Shown piece by piece: positions 43,507 through 51,676 of a DNA stretch of 56,371 bases. This DNA is from Tepidamorphus sp. (GTDB taxonomy: Bacteria > Pseudomonadota > Alphaproteobacteria > Rhizobiales > Tepidamorphaceae): positions 1 to 56,371 of the forward strand of contig JANQKY010000075.1 in assembly GCA_028280885.1 (NCBI GenBank), read 5' to 3'. Under the pieces are notes generated by a model, which saw nothing but the letters and a program-made list of their open reading frames with translations, did not search any database and was not told where the DNA came from. Within the stretch, counting starts at the first letter, position 1; each line of letters opens with the position of its first letter. A program made the translations under genes and the position numbers.

Positions 43507-45657
43507 CTAACTGTTCCGCCGTGTCGAACGCTGCACAGCTCGTCCCATTTGCGCGGCGATCTGCCCTTGCGACCGTTTAAAGCCTGCCACATCCGGCGTG
43601 TGGATGTGGAATGTAGTGTTGTTGTTGATGGTCGTCGTCTGCTGACCGCCCGTTGATCCAACACCCAATCGGCCGTGGCGGTCACGCATCAATGGCACGA
43701 TCGCTTCAGGGCCGCGTTCGCCCGCCAGACCCATACCTCTTTGAAGCGGAAACATGATCGGGCGATCGACAACGCCGCCGCGGGCAAATGGAATCAGGGT
43801 CCCGTTGTGGAAGACATTGCCATATGCGGACGGGATCTCAGGCAATGGACCCGGCGCGGGTGGCAGGCCCCCGGGCGGCATTGCTCCGGGAAGTCCGCCG
43901 CCGACCAGACCGGATAGCCCGTGCGACAAAGCAGAGAACAGGCCTCCGGCACCGCCGCCGAAGTCGAGCCCGTTCAACGCGGTCTTCAGCTGCTCGGATT
44001 GAATAATCGCTTCAATCAGCAGTTGGATCATGCGATCCATGTGCTGGTTGCCGGTATCGATTGCTGAAGCGTAGGCGCTTGCCGTGGCAGACACTGCATC
44101 ATGCAGCATCCTTTGCTGATCCGCCGTCTCCTGTGTTTGCCGGGCTAGTTCCGCGTTCGCAACCAATTGCCTCTCGATGACATTGGCGTCCTCATGGGAT
44201 CGATCGATGTCAGCGGCGCGCAATTCGTTGTAAAGCCTTTGCTCCGCTGCCGTCCGCCTCAGTTGCTCGCCCTCGAAGACCAGGCGCTCGATCACGCGAT
44301 CGATTTGCATCTCGGCGCGTTCCCGCTCGCGATTGGCCTGCTGCAGCACCCTGTCGTAATCGCGCTGCGACTTGACCAGAGCGTCCCGTGCCTGCTCCTC
44401 CTGATACAGCTTGGTAACCAATTCCGCGATCGTCGCAGCCTGTTCGGTGCCGGCCAGGATATTGGCCTCGCGCTGTTCGTTCAGGATGCGGTTCTGAAGC
44501 TCGCTCCGCCGGCCGGCCTCGATCTCCTCGTTCAGAGCGTCGACGGTCTGCTGAAACTGCGATGGCAGCGTTTGACCGGCCGTTGCCTGCTGATATTGAA
44601 TATACAGATCGTATGACTCCTGACCGAGCCGCTTGAGCGCTTCGACCATATCAAGGACATCGGCCGTGGCGCCCTCAGCCAGTGCGCTCTGCGAGATCGA
44701 ATCCCAGAACGCGCGCATGTCCGGAATGGCGCTCTTGGCTTCCTGCCGCAGGCGCTCGATCTCCTTCTCGAACGGCTGAAATTCCGGGAAGAGCTGAAGG
44801 TCACCGGTCCCGAAAGGCGAACCGAACAGTTCCGGACTGTTCAGAAACTTGTCGATCTCCGCCTGGAGCCGTTCCTGCGTGCGATTGATGCCCTGGACCA
44901 CCTCAACATCGAGAACCGCTTGCGTCTTCTTCGCATAGTCGTCAAGGGCATCCGCCGCAGTGCCATACGCCGTTTTCAAATCCCTGACCAGTCGGTCGTG
45001 CTTCTCTATTGCCTCGTCCGCATCTGCCGCACCGCCGCCAATCGAACTGAACAGGTGACTGACCGCGCCGGCCGTTGCCGCAACGCCGATCACCGCCAAA
45101 TTCAACGGGTTCGTCAGATAGGTCACAAGCCCCGTGCCGAGCGCTCTGACGGCGCCGAGCGCTCCGACTCCCGGCCCGAAGGCGCCGGCGATCTGGCTGC
45201 CCTGCTGCGCAAGGACCATGAACGGGCTTTGGCCGGACGCCAGCGAAACGCCGATGTCGCTGATTTGGTGCGACAGGTTTTGCATCTGGAATGCGGACAA
45301 CTCGGTTGCGCTGGCCGCATTGTTGAGAGCGGGTGTCTGACTCATGTAGCGCTCGTTCGCCAGATCCAGAAGTTCGGACTGCCGTTCCAGCGAGACGAGA
45401 CCCTGCGCGCGCGCCTGCTGCAAAGTGCGCTCGACCTTATCGTATTGCTCCATGGCTCGGATCGTCGGGTCAAGCGACCGTTGCATGCGCTCGTAGGCCT
45501 TCTGAACCGAAAGCGTCGCCTTGGTCGTCTTCGGGGCCTTTGCGCCGACTTGTTCGGTCTGGTCGCCGATGCGCTTCAGATCGTCGGCGACTTGTTTCAA
45601 CCCTTGAGATTCGCCGGTGACCTTCACCGACCTGCGGATTTCGCTAAGCCTGGGCAT
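43507..45657 (-). CDS. Phage tail tape measure protein
   Basis: 716 residues. The N-terminal helical part (VTGESQGLKQVADDLKRIG) leads to a hydrophobic middle (PLNLAVIGVAATAGAVSHLF), long coiled-coil stretches and a Gly/Pro-rich zone. It ends in the family signature FARGGVVDRPIMFPLQ then GLAGERGPEAIVPLMRD and NNNTTFHIHTPD. This protein sets tail length in siphophages; at about 716 residues it would imply a short tail. No tail-tube, chaperone or baseplate gene is visible. ATG 45657 has AGGAA upstream. Confidence 0.9.
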   Translation of the reverse strand: MPRLSEIRRSVKVTGESQGLKQVADDLKRIGDQTEQVGAKAPKTTKATLSVQKAYERMQRSLDPTIRAMEQYDKVERTLQQARAQGLVSLERQSELLDLANERYMSQTPALNNAASATELSAFQMQNLSHQISDIGVSLASGQSPFMVLAQQGSQIAGAFGPGVGALGAVRALGTGLVTYLTNPLNLAVIGVAATAGAVSHLFSSIGGGAADADEAIEKHDRLVRDLKTAYGTAADALDDYAKKTQAVLDVEVVQGINRTQERLQAEIDKFLNSPELFGSPFGTGDLQLFPEFQPFEKEIERLRQEAKSAIPDMRAFWDSISQSALAEGATADVLDMVEALKRLGQESYDLYIQYQQATAGQTLPSQFQQTVDALNEEIEAGRRSELQNRILNEQREANILAGTEQAATIAELVTKLYQEEQARDALVKSQRDYDRVLQQANRERERAEMQIDRVIERLVFEGEQLRRTAAEQRLYNELRAADIDRSHEDANVIERQLVANAELARQTQETADQQRMLHDAVSATASAYASAIDTGNQHMDRMIQLLIEAIIQSEQLKTALNGLDFGGGAGGLFSALSHGLSGLVGGGLPGAMPPGGLPPAPGPLPEIPSAYGNVFHNGTLIPFARGGVVDRPIMFPLQRGMGLAGERGPEAIVPLMRDRHGRLGVGSTGGQQTTTINNNTTFHIHTPDVAGFKRSQGQIAAQMGRAVQRSTRRNS

Positions 45658-45754
45658 CTCATTCCTCGCATCGGATACCGCGGCCGGCGCCGATCGGACC
45701 GGCCGCGTCCGAATTTTCCAACCCGGCGCTAAAAGGGGCGCCGGACTTCCACGG

Positions 45755-46894
45755 CTACGATGTCGCGCATTTCAGCAGTTTGATTGCATCGTCGTTGGCG
45801 AGACCACCGCCGACCCGGCGATAGGCGTAGAACAGAACGTTGGGCTTGGCGGAGTACGGATCCCGCAAGAGCTTCATGCCCGGCTTCTCGACAATGCAGT
45901 AACCCAGCGTGAAGTTGCCGAAGGCGATCGGATAGGCGTCCGCACCGAGATCCGGCATGTCTTCATTGATCTCGACCGGATAGCCGAGAAGCGACGGCGG
46001 TACGCCGGCCGTCATGCCGTCGCGCCAAATGTAATCGCCCTGGCTGTTCTTGAACTTGTCGATGGATGAAGCGGTATTGGAGTTCATCTGCCAGACTGCA
46101 TCGGAGCGATACGGACCCCGCAACGCCCACATGAGCGTCCGGAGAATGTCCGCCGGATTACTTGCCGGAAAGCCGGAGGCATTACCGGTCGGCGCATACT
46201 GGATCTTGCCGGCTGCCCGCGTGAAATCATCGTCCGTCGTCGTATCGTAGGCCAGGATCCCGCGGGGTTTCAGCACACCGTCGCCGGAAACGAATGCCGT
46301 TCCCTCGGTCCGACCGAACTTGTCGGCGATCTTGCCCTCGATCCAGCCGCCGAGATCGCGAGCCGTATCGTCCAGGAGCCGCTGCGTGACCGGCTGGAGC
46401 GCATAAATCTCCTCGACCGGAACGCGCCATTTGCCAAGATTTGGCGTGTCGGTCGCGGGACGGCCTGAGCTTTCGCCTACCCAGGTGGCATCCGGTTCGT
46501 CGCGATCGTCGAGCTCTTCGAAGGCATCACCGGCTTCGATCTGCTCGACGCGGCAGATCCGGCGCATCGGTGATTGATCGTAAAGCCGCTGTGTCAACGA
46601 TCCGGACATGACCGGCAGCACGGTGTAACCGCCGTCGGGGTCCGATCCAACACTCAGGGACTTGAGCTCGGTCTCGTCACCCGAACGGATGAACTTCGCC
46701 AGGGCTTTGTGCTCCGGCTCCGCTGATTCCTTCTGGCCTTCGCCGATCCCAGAGCGATTGATCCGGGCCTCCAGGCTTTCGCGCTCGGCTCTTTCGCCCT
46801 CCAGGGCGGCCTTAAGTTCGTCGATCGTGCCAGCCAGGCCGGTTACTTCGTCGTGATAGCCTTCAAAGCTCTTCGTAAGCGTTTCGATATCCAT
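45755..46894 (-). CDS. HK97-type major capsid protein
   Basis: 379 residues. The first 75 residues are a coiled, charged delta-domain (TIDELKAALEGERAERESLEARI broken by turns), removed by the protease in HK97-type assembly. Then comes the fold with GGYTVLPVMSGSL, KWRVPVEEIYALQPVTQRLLDD, FVSGDGVLKPRGIL, and NFTLGYCIVEKPGMKLLRDPYS. Starts 3 bp after the protease stop with AAGGAATGAAAG before ATG. The order protease-capsid is the usual one. Confidence 0.95.
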   Translation of the reverse strand: MDIETLTKSFEGYHDEVTGLAGTIDELKAALEGERAERESLEARINRSGIGEGQKESAEPEHKALAKFIRSGDETELKSLSVGSDPDGGYTVLPVMSGSLTQRLYDQSPMRRICRVEQIEAGDAFEELDDRDEPDATWVGESSGRPATDTPNLGKWRVPVEEIYALQPVTQRLLDDTARDLGGWIEGKIADKFGRTEGTAFVSGDGVLKPRGILAYDTTTDDDFTRAAGKIQYAPTGNASGFPASNPADILRTLMWALRGPYRSDAVWQMNSNTASSIDKFKNSQGDYIWRDGMTAGVPPSLLGYPVEINEDMPDLGADAYPIAFGNFTLGYCIVEKPGMKLLRDPYSAKPNVLFYAYRRVGGGLANDDAIKLLKCATS

Positions 46895-46897
46895 CTT

Positions 46898-47569
46898 TCA
46901 TTCCTTCATGGATTTGAGTTCCGCCGTTGCCGATTGAATTTTCGCGGCAAGGTCGGAAACGTCGTCTGATCCCGCGAGCGCTGCCCAGCCGGTCGACAGT
47001 TTCTTGGCGGCCCCGTTTGCAAAGCCGGCAGATTTCAGGAACCGTTCGAAATCCGGCCGAGACTGCACGGATTTGGCCGATACGATCCGCGCGTTGCGGT
47101 TGGCCGGAACGGCGACAACCGAGACTTCCCAGAGCTTCACCGAAACAATGGTGTAGCTGCCATCCGGGTTCCGCCGGCGGCCGCCTCCGCCGACCGAATA
47201 GCCGATCGAAAGTCCGGAGATTGCGCCTTGTTTGATGAGCGCCAGGGCTTCCCGGCCACGTTGCGTGTCGAGGTTGATCCGGCCGGATACGCTCAGGCCG
47301 GTTTTGTCTTCGTGCATGTCGTCCCAGACGCCGATCGGCTCCGACGTGTGATGCGACCAGAGCATCAGGGGCAGGTTTCCAGACGCCTTGGCATCCGCAA
47401 GTGTCTCCTGGAAAGCGCCAGGCGCGATCACATCGCCGTAGCTGTCCGGAGTGCCGCCGAACGTTGCCGCATATCCCGCAATCAGACCGACATCGGCACC
47501 GGACGATGCCAGTTTGGCTTCGAACGGCAGTCCGAGCCGCAGTTCCGTGTTTTCATGGCTGGGAAACAT
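46898..47569 (-). CDS. HK97-family prohead protease
   Basis: 223 residues. GYAATFGGTPDSYGDVIAPGAF, the active-site His in LMLWSHHTSEPIGVW and the Ser in GAISGLSIGYSV, then VKLWEVSVVAVPANRNARI identify the family. Its C-terminal 50 residues are helical. It cleaves the capsid delta-domain during maturation. In complete phages a portal gene sits upstream; here there are hairpins and small unknown genes instead. Confidence 0.94.
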   Translation of the reverse strand: MFPSHENTELRLGLPFEAKLASSGADVGLIAGYAATFGGTPDSYGDVIAPGAFQETLADAKASGNLPLMLWSHHTSEPIGVWDDMHEDKTGLSVSGRINLDTQRGREALALIKQGAISGLSIGYSVGGGGRRRNPDGSYTIVSVKLWEVSVVAVPANRNARIVSAKSVQSRPDFERFLKSAGFANGAAKKLSTGWAALAGSDDVSDLAAKIQSATAELKSMKE

Positions 47570-47624
47570 GTCACCTCCAGCGCAAGTTCAAGCAGGCTCG
47601 CGAGAGCCGGTTAAACCTTGAAAC

Positions 47625-47673
47625 CCTCCGTTGCGGAGGCGCTGTCAAAGGCGACATGGGGGCTCGCCCCCCA
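47625..47673. terminator. Two hairpins upstream of the protease gene
   Basis: CCTCCG-TTG-CGGAGG (47625-47639) and TGGGGGCTCGCCCCCCA (47657-47673) lie in the 179-bp gap between the small early-type genes and the virion genes. They could separate two transcription units. Confidence 0.45.
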
Positions 47674-47748
47674 GGATGAGGCGACGCAGCAACCGCTGTC
47701 GAATCTGACCATAGCGGCGGTAATCTGATACCGCAAGGGCGCATCGAT

Positions 47749-47982
47749 TCATGCATCGAAAACGCCTGCGGCGACCAACCTGGAGGCCTGCGCCAACTGC
47801 TCAGCGGTGTGCACTTTGCCGAACCGCTGTTGCGACCAATACAACACATGCGTGAGCAGCCGGTCGATGGCTACATCTTCCGGAATGCCGGCCTCCTGAA
47901 GCTCGGCAATCGCACGATCGATGATGTCGCCGGCGATGGCGCGATACTGACGGATTTTCGCATCTCGATCCGAGGCGGTCAT
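47749..47982 (-). CDS. Small element protein, unknown function
   Basis: 77 residues, predicted helical: IDRAIAELQEAGIPEDVAIDRLLTHVLYW then FGKVHTAEQLAQ. Its second helix pair suggests a compact helical bundle. ATG 47982 overlaps the stop of the gene before it as ATGA, so it is the last of a coupled set. No family recognised. Confidence 0.65.
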   Translation of the reverse strand: MTASDRDAKIRQYRAIAGDIIDRAIAELQEAGIPEDVAIDRLLTHVLYWSQQRFGKVHTAEQLAQASRLVAAGVFDA

Positions 47983-48245
47983 TGCACCGCCCCGGTGTTT
48001 TTAGCCCTATTCGACCGGATGCACTCCGCCATCTCCTCAAGCACGTCTGCGACATCGAGCAAGCTGTCGCCGGCCGTCAGCATGGCAACCGCCGCGCCCT
48101 TCACGGCTCCCTCAAGAATGGCTGTCGGTGTCATGCCACGACTGGCGAACGCAGGAAGCAGGCTCGCAACAGCATCGGTGACTGCTGAGACATTTCGATC
48201 GTGGATCGCCAGAAGCTGCTCGTCCGGCACGTCTAGGTGCATCAT
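47979..48245 (-). CDS. Small helical element protein, unknown function
   Basis: 88 residues: VPDEQLLAIHDRNVSAVTDAVASLL, PTAILEGAVKGAAVAMLTAG, DVADVLEEMAECI. Helical throughout, no family recognised. Its start overlaps the stop of the zinc-finger gene and its stop overlaps the next start (4 bp each), placing it in a tight operon of element genes. Confidence 0.65.
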   Translation of the reverse strand: MMHLDVPDEQLLAIHDRNVSAVTDAVASLLPAFASRGMTPTAILEGAVKGAAVAMLTAGDSLLDVADVLEEMAECIRSNRAKNTGAVQ

Positions 48246-48604
48246 TTGTCGGTTTCTCCTGATTGGGTGACACGCTCCGCTTGGCGCGAAGCGCGTTGCG
48301 TGGATCTCCGCGCGCGGCGGCATTCGTCGGAGCACAATCGCCGGACGCGACCAGCGCACCGTGCTTCCGGCTCGAGGGCAGCGCCGCAATGGAGGCAGGT
48401 GACGGACTGAACGCGTTCGCCGCCGGCATTACGCCTACGCCAGGCGCGCATCTGTTGAAGCTTGTGTTCCCTTCGGCAGGGATCGCCACAGAAGGCTGTT
48501 GGCCGGCCAGGTGATCCGGCCGCCATCGAGAACGAACGCCCGCAATGCCGGCACTCGGCGGTCCCGCGCGTCACGCTAGGCAGGCCCAGTTCGAGCTGGA
48601 TCAT
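48242..48604 (-). CDS. Double zinc-finger element protein
   Basis: 120 residues from ATG 48604, with two Cys4-type fingers: CRHCGRSFS...FCGDPCRREH and CLHCGAALE...LCSDECRRARR, rich in Arg afterwards, so it is probably nucleic-acid binding. A longer start at 48871 overlaps the stop of the initiator-like gene as ATGA and gives 209 residues, but the added 89 residues cross a very AT-rich patch and have no recognisable sequence. I prefer the short form with caution. Confidence 0.6.
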   Translation of the reverse strand: MIQLELGLPSVTRGTAECRHCGRSFSMAAGSPGRPTAFCGDPCRREHKLQQMRAWRRRNAGGERVQSVTCLHCGAALEPEARCAGRVRRLCSDECRRARRSTQRASRQAERVTQSGETDK

Positions 48605-48867
48605 CGGGGTAGTTTCGGGCAAGTGGAAACTAATAGGGCTGCAAAGTGCGTCCGGCGCTTCCGGGTATAGATGAATCTCGTAACTATATGATTTTATTGA
48701 ATTTTCTCCAACACCCTCGCGATAATCGGTGTTCAGCACGGTTTTCGCCGTCGTATTGGCCAAAAAATCACGATCCAAAGAAAAAATCTCCGAATGTGCC
48801 CCATGCCGGTCCGCGCGCCCCGGGGTCGTAGAGATTTGCACCCCCCGCCCTTGCCGGTTGGCCTTGC

Positions 48868-49608
48868 TCATCCGGACGCCCTCGCGGCTTCCGCAAGCGC
48901 CGGCCCCGCGTCGGCATGCGCCTCGCTGGCCTGGTCAATCCATGCGACCGGAAACCACCAACCCGTCTTGTTACCGTGATCTGGAGACGTCGCCCTAGGC
49001 GCACTCGTTTTGCCGTGCTCGCGCTTGAAGCGCTCCTGGAGCGGTCCCCAAAGTTCGCTGTCCGCTGGCACAAACGCCTTCCTGATCCCCCCACGGGCCG
49101 TTGCAACTTGCTCCGTGGGGGGATTAAGGGGGGTAATGTTCAAGTAATCTGTTCTATGTCCGGGATCCCGGACATCTAGGCATCCGGAATCCCGGATATC
49201 ATCGCCAGTTTCGGGTCCGGATTTCCGGACAGCTTTCCGCTTTTGATATCCGGTTTTCCGGACATCAAGCCGACCGGATTTCCGATCATCTTGCCCGGCG
49301 AACTCGACAAGATTTTGCACTTCCTGAAGCCGCCCCGGCTGGAACGAATAGGATGGCGATCCACGACCGCGGCGTTGAATAAACCACCCGGACTCGCCGA
49401 TCAGAGTGGCCAAGGCAGCGGACACGGCCGAACGTTTGCGGCTCACAGCTCGGCAAAGCGCCTCAATCGAAGGATTGCATTGGCCTGTTTTTGAGTTGTG
49501 AAATTCGAAGATCAGCACATAGGCGATTAACTTCGCGAGCGGCGAAAGATCCGGATCCGCGTTGATCTTCTTCTGAATCGCAAACTTCTGCGCGAGGCTG
49601 GGCTGCAT
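48868..49608 (-). CDS. Helix-turn-helix protein, replication-initiator-like
   Basis: 246 residues. Residues 1-90 form a winged helix-turn-helix of the kind in phage and plasmid replication proteins (LSPLAKLIAYVLIFEFHNSKTG, then CNPSIEALCRAVSRKRSAV). A linker with repeated DVRKTG/DIRDSG peptides (about residues 105-150) corresponds to DNA palindromes. The C-terminal part has WFPVAWIDQASEA. A lambda-O-like arrangement is possible. ATG 49608 is fixed by the TGATG overlap with the previous gene and GAGG upstream. Confidence 0.7.
   Translation of the reverse strand: MQPSLAQKFAIQKKINADPDLSPLAKLIAYVLIFEFHNSKTGQCNPSIEALCRAVSRKRSAVSAALATLIGESGWFIQRRGRGSPSYSFQPGRLQEVQNLVEFAGQDDRKSGRLDVRKTGYQKRKAVRKSGPETGDDIRDSGCLDVRDPGHRTDYLNITPLNPPTEQVATARGGIRKAFVPADSELWGPLQERFKREHGKTSAPRATSPDHGNKTGWWFPVAWIDQASEAHADAGPALAEAARASG
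49156..49287. repeat. Array of palindromes inside the initiator-like gene (iteron-like)
   Basis: Units of the form RTCCGG-N4-CCGGAY: 49156-49175 (a perfect 20-bp palindrome), 49182-49197, 49215-49230 and 49248-49263, plus a decayed one at 49273-49287. Centres are spaced 24, 33, 33 and about 24 bp, all multiples of three. They encode the repeated DVRKTG-type peptides. Resembles origin iterons within phage initiator genes. Confidence 0.75.
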
Positions 49609-49886
49609 CAATGCGTCCTCGCGCAATCCGCTGAATGAGACGCATGCGTCTCATTGCACAAGTGCTGCTTCCTGCACCGGGTGGCTTTCTTCGGGGCCGC
49701 CTCGACTATCGGTTGCCTTGGCGAACAGGTCGCCTCACGAATCGCTACCCGCGCGTCATCGCGATTGGCAAAGCGGCCAAGCTGGACGCTCTGGCCTGAC
49801 GCGATCGCGACGGCATCACAGCGTCCTTCCGTCTCTCTGATGTAGCCGATACAATCGAGCCCGCGGTAAACGGAAAGCTCAACCAT
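49608..49886 (-). CDS. Small element protein, unknown function
   Basis: 92 residues: VELSVYRGLDCIGYIRETEGRCDAVAIASGQSVQLGRF in two strands-rich halves, then Cys/His-containing C-terminal part (CRKQHLCNETHASH) that may bind metal. It is the first gene of the leftward operon, 64 bp from the right attachment site, with AAAGGA before the ATG. No family recognised. Confidence 0.6.
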   Translation of the reverse strand: MVELSVYRGLDCIGYIRETEGRCDAVAIASGQSVQLGRFANRDDARVAIREATCSPRQPIVEAAPKKATRCRKQHLCNETHASHSADCARTH

Positions 49887-49949
49887 CCGAGATCCTTTCC
49901 AATCTCTCGGATGGAGAACGTAGAGGCGCTAGATCAACCGCTTAGCGGT

Positions 49950-49997
49950 GCTTCCCAAGCTGAATGTCGTCGGTTCGATCCCGATCGCCCGCTCCAA
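49950..49997 (+). repeat. Right attachment site (attR), partial tRNA-Gly
   Basis: An exact 48-bp copy of the tRNA 3' half. No acceptor 5' strand or D arm precedes it, so it is not a functional tRNA. A T-rich stretch (ATTTTCTTATT) follows it, probably the original terminator of the tRNA gene before integration. Confidence 0.95.
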
Positions 49998-50014
49998 TTT
50001 TCTTATTCGCGATT

Positions 50015-50668
50015 CTAGATGTCCCTCGCCAGGAACGCCGCGACCCGGTCGGCGGCGGCGGCCAGATTGCCCTTCCAGGTGGCCGGCGAGCGGCCGCGCG
50101 GCTTGAAGTCATGATCACCGTCCTCGAGGAACGACACCGAGACCACAGCCGGCAGGCCAAATCCGGCGATCTCGGCGGCGTTGCCGAACGGATCCCGATC
50201 GCCCTGACAGATCAGAACCGGACATCGGGCCTCCCGCGCCGCGTCCTCAAGAGGCGTCAGGCGCAGGGTCTCCGGGCGGCCGGGCGGATGAAAGGGATAG
50301 CCCAGGCAGACGACCCCGGCCGGCGCCTCGGCGCCCTCCGACCGGGCCGCCAGCATGGCCGCGACGCGCCCGCCCAGCGACTTGCCGCCGATCGCCACCG
50401 GTCCGGGCGCGCTGTCGGCGCAAGCGGTGCGAAAGGCGTCCGCGAACGGCTCGATCAGCTTGTCGGCGCGCGGCGGCGGGCGCTTCGAACCGCCATCGCG
50501 ACGCGCTGCCATGTAGGGGAATTCGAACCGCGCCACCGAGATGCCCCGATCCGCGAGCAACGCGGCGATCTGCTCCATGAACGGGCTGGTCATGCCGACG
50601 CCGGCGCCATGGGCGAGCACCAGGGTCGCGCGGTGATCTTCGGCCCGGCTCCACAGCAGCGCATCCAT
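50015..50668 (-). CDS. Alpha/beta hydrolase (Tex30/dienelactone-hydrolase-like)
   Basis: 217 residues. VLAHGAGVGMTSPFM is the oxyanion region; the nucleophile elbow reads GGKSLGGRVAAMLA; the acid lies in CQGDRDPFGN and the catalytic His in EDGDHDFKPR. This is the compact KANL3/Tex30-type hydrolase found widely in bacteria; its substrate is unknown. The frame is open for another 860 bases upstream, but the family starts at ATG 50668, with GGGAGG 9 bp before. It is the first host gene after the element. Confidence 0.85.
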   Translation of the reverse strand: MDALLWSRAEDHRATLVLAHGAGVGMTSPFMEQIAALLADRGISVARFEFPYMAARRDGGSKRPPPRADKLIEPFADAFRTACADSAPGPVAIGGKSLGGRVAAMLAARSEGAEAPAGVVCLGYPFHPPGRPETLRLTPLEDAAREARCPVLICQGDRDPFGNAAEIAGFGLPAVVSVSFLEDGDHDFKPRGRSPATWKGNLAAAADRVAAFLARDI

Positions 50669-50821
50669 CCTCAAACACCTCCCGTGGGTCCCGACAGCCC
50701 TGTCGCGGGCAGCCCCCATGCCTTGTCGGCAATCGCGCGGCGGCACTATACAGGGGGCGTGATGAAAAGCAGCACCCCCGCGGTCTGAGAGAATCTGGGA
50801 TCTGATGGAACCTGGGACCTG

Positions 50822-51676
50822 ATGGAAACGATCAGCGCGATCGGCGAATCCAATCTTCGCCTGATCATCTTCGCCTCCGTCTTCGCCGCGATGGCGGCCG
50901 CCGAGATCGTCGCGCCGCGGCGCGAGCGGACCTTCGGCCGCCCGCAGCGCTGGTTCACCAATTTCGGCATGCTGGTGATCTCGGCGATCGCCGTGCGGCT
51001 CGCCTTCCCGATCGCCTCGGTCGGCTTCGCGCTCTGGGCTGAGGACAACGGCATCGGCCTGTTCAATCTCCTCGCCATTCCCGGCTGGATCGCCGGACTT
51101 GTCGCGCTGCTGGTTCTTGATCTCGCAATCTGGTTCCAGCATGTGGTCACCCACAAGATCCCGCTGCTGTGGCGGATCCACCGGGTCCATCACGCCGACC
51201 GCGATTTCGACTTCACCACGGCGCTGCGCTTCCACCCGATCGAGATCCTTCTGTCGATGCTGTGGAAGATGGTCGTCATCATCGCGCTCGGCGCGCCGCC
51301 GGTCGCGGTCTTCGTGTTCGAGGCGGTGCTGAACGGCATGGCGATGTTCAATCACGCCAATCTGAAGCTGCCCTTTAAGGCAGATCGGATCCTGCGCCTG
51401 CTCGTCGTGACCCCGGACATGCACCGGGTGCACCATTCCACCGACATCGCCGAGACGGATTCCAATTACGGCTTCAACCTGTCGCTCTGGGACCGCCTGT
51501 TCGGCACCTATGTCGCCCAGCCGGCGCGCGGCCATGACGGCATGATCATCGGTCTTGACGATTACCAGACGGACCGGCCGACATGGCTCGGCTGGTCGCT
51601 CCTGTTGCCGTTTTCCCGGCAGAACCGCATCCGGCGGCGCGACCGGCTGTCTGCGGGCAAGGATGCGACTCAGTAG
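50822..51676 (+). CDS. Sterol desaturase / fatty acid hydroxylase family protein
   Basis: 284 residues, membrane-embedded di-iron oxygenase. Histidine boxes: FQHVVTHKIP, HRVHHADRDFDF, HANLKLP and HRVHHSTDIAETDSNYG. Several hydrophobic helices (residues 10-30, 45-70, 85-110, 135-160). Hydroxylates lipids; the exact lipid is unknown. ATG 50822. Its 3' end overlaps the convergent solute-binding gene by 7 bp. Confidence 0.9.
   Translation: METISAIGESNLRLIIFASVFAAMAAAEIVAPRRERTFGRPQRWFTNFGMLVISAIAVRLAFPIASVGFALWAEDNGIGLFNLLAIPGWIAGLVALLVLDLAIWFQHVVTHKIPLLWRIHRVHHADRDFDFTTALRFHPIEILLSMLWKMVVIIALGAPPVAVFVFEAVLNGMAMFNHANLKLPFKADRILRLLVVTPDMHRVHHSTDIAETDSNYGFNLSLWDRLFGTYVAQPARGHDGMIIGLDDYQTDRPTWLGWSLLLPFSRQNRIRRRDRLSAGKDATQ

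Larger units (their letters stand above)
39742..49997. mobile_element. 10.2-kb integrated phage-like element at tRNA-Gly
   Basis: Bounded by an identical 48-bp direct repeat (39742-39789 and 49950-49997). It contains an integrase next to the tRNA, small DNA-binding proteins, an XRE repressor with operators, a membrane-protein gene, HK97-type protease and capsid genes, a tape measure gene and an initiator-like gene. No terminase, portal, tail-tube, lysis or lysogeny-complete set is seen. Base composition is lower in G+C in several genes. This fits a phage satellite or reduced prophage. Confidence 0.9.

Noticed and set aside
49156..49287. Intrinsic terminator within the initiator-like gene
   Set aside because: Several evenly spaced palindromes with a shared consensus fit protein-binding sites better, and no T-runs follow.
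49950..49997. Second tRNA-Gly gene
   Set aside because: Only the 3' half is present; it is the attR copy of the integration site.
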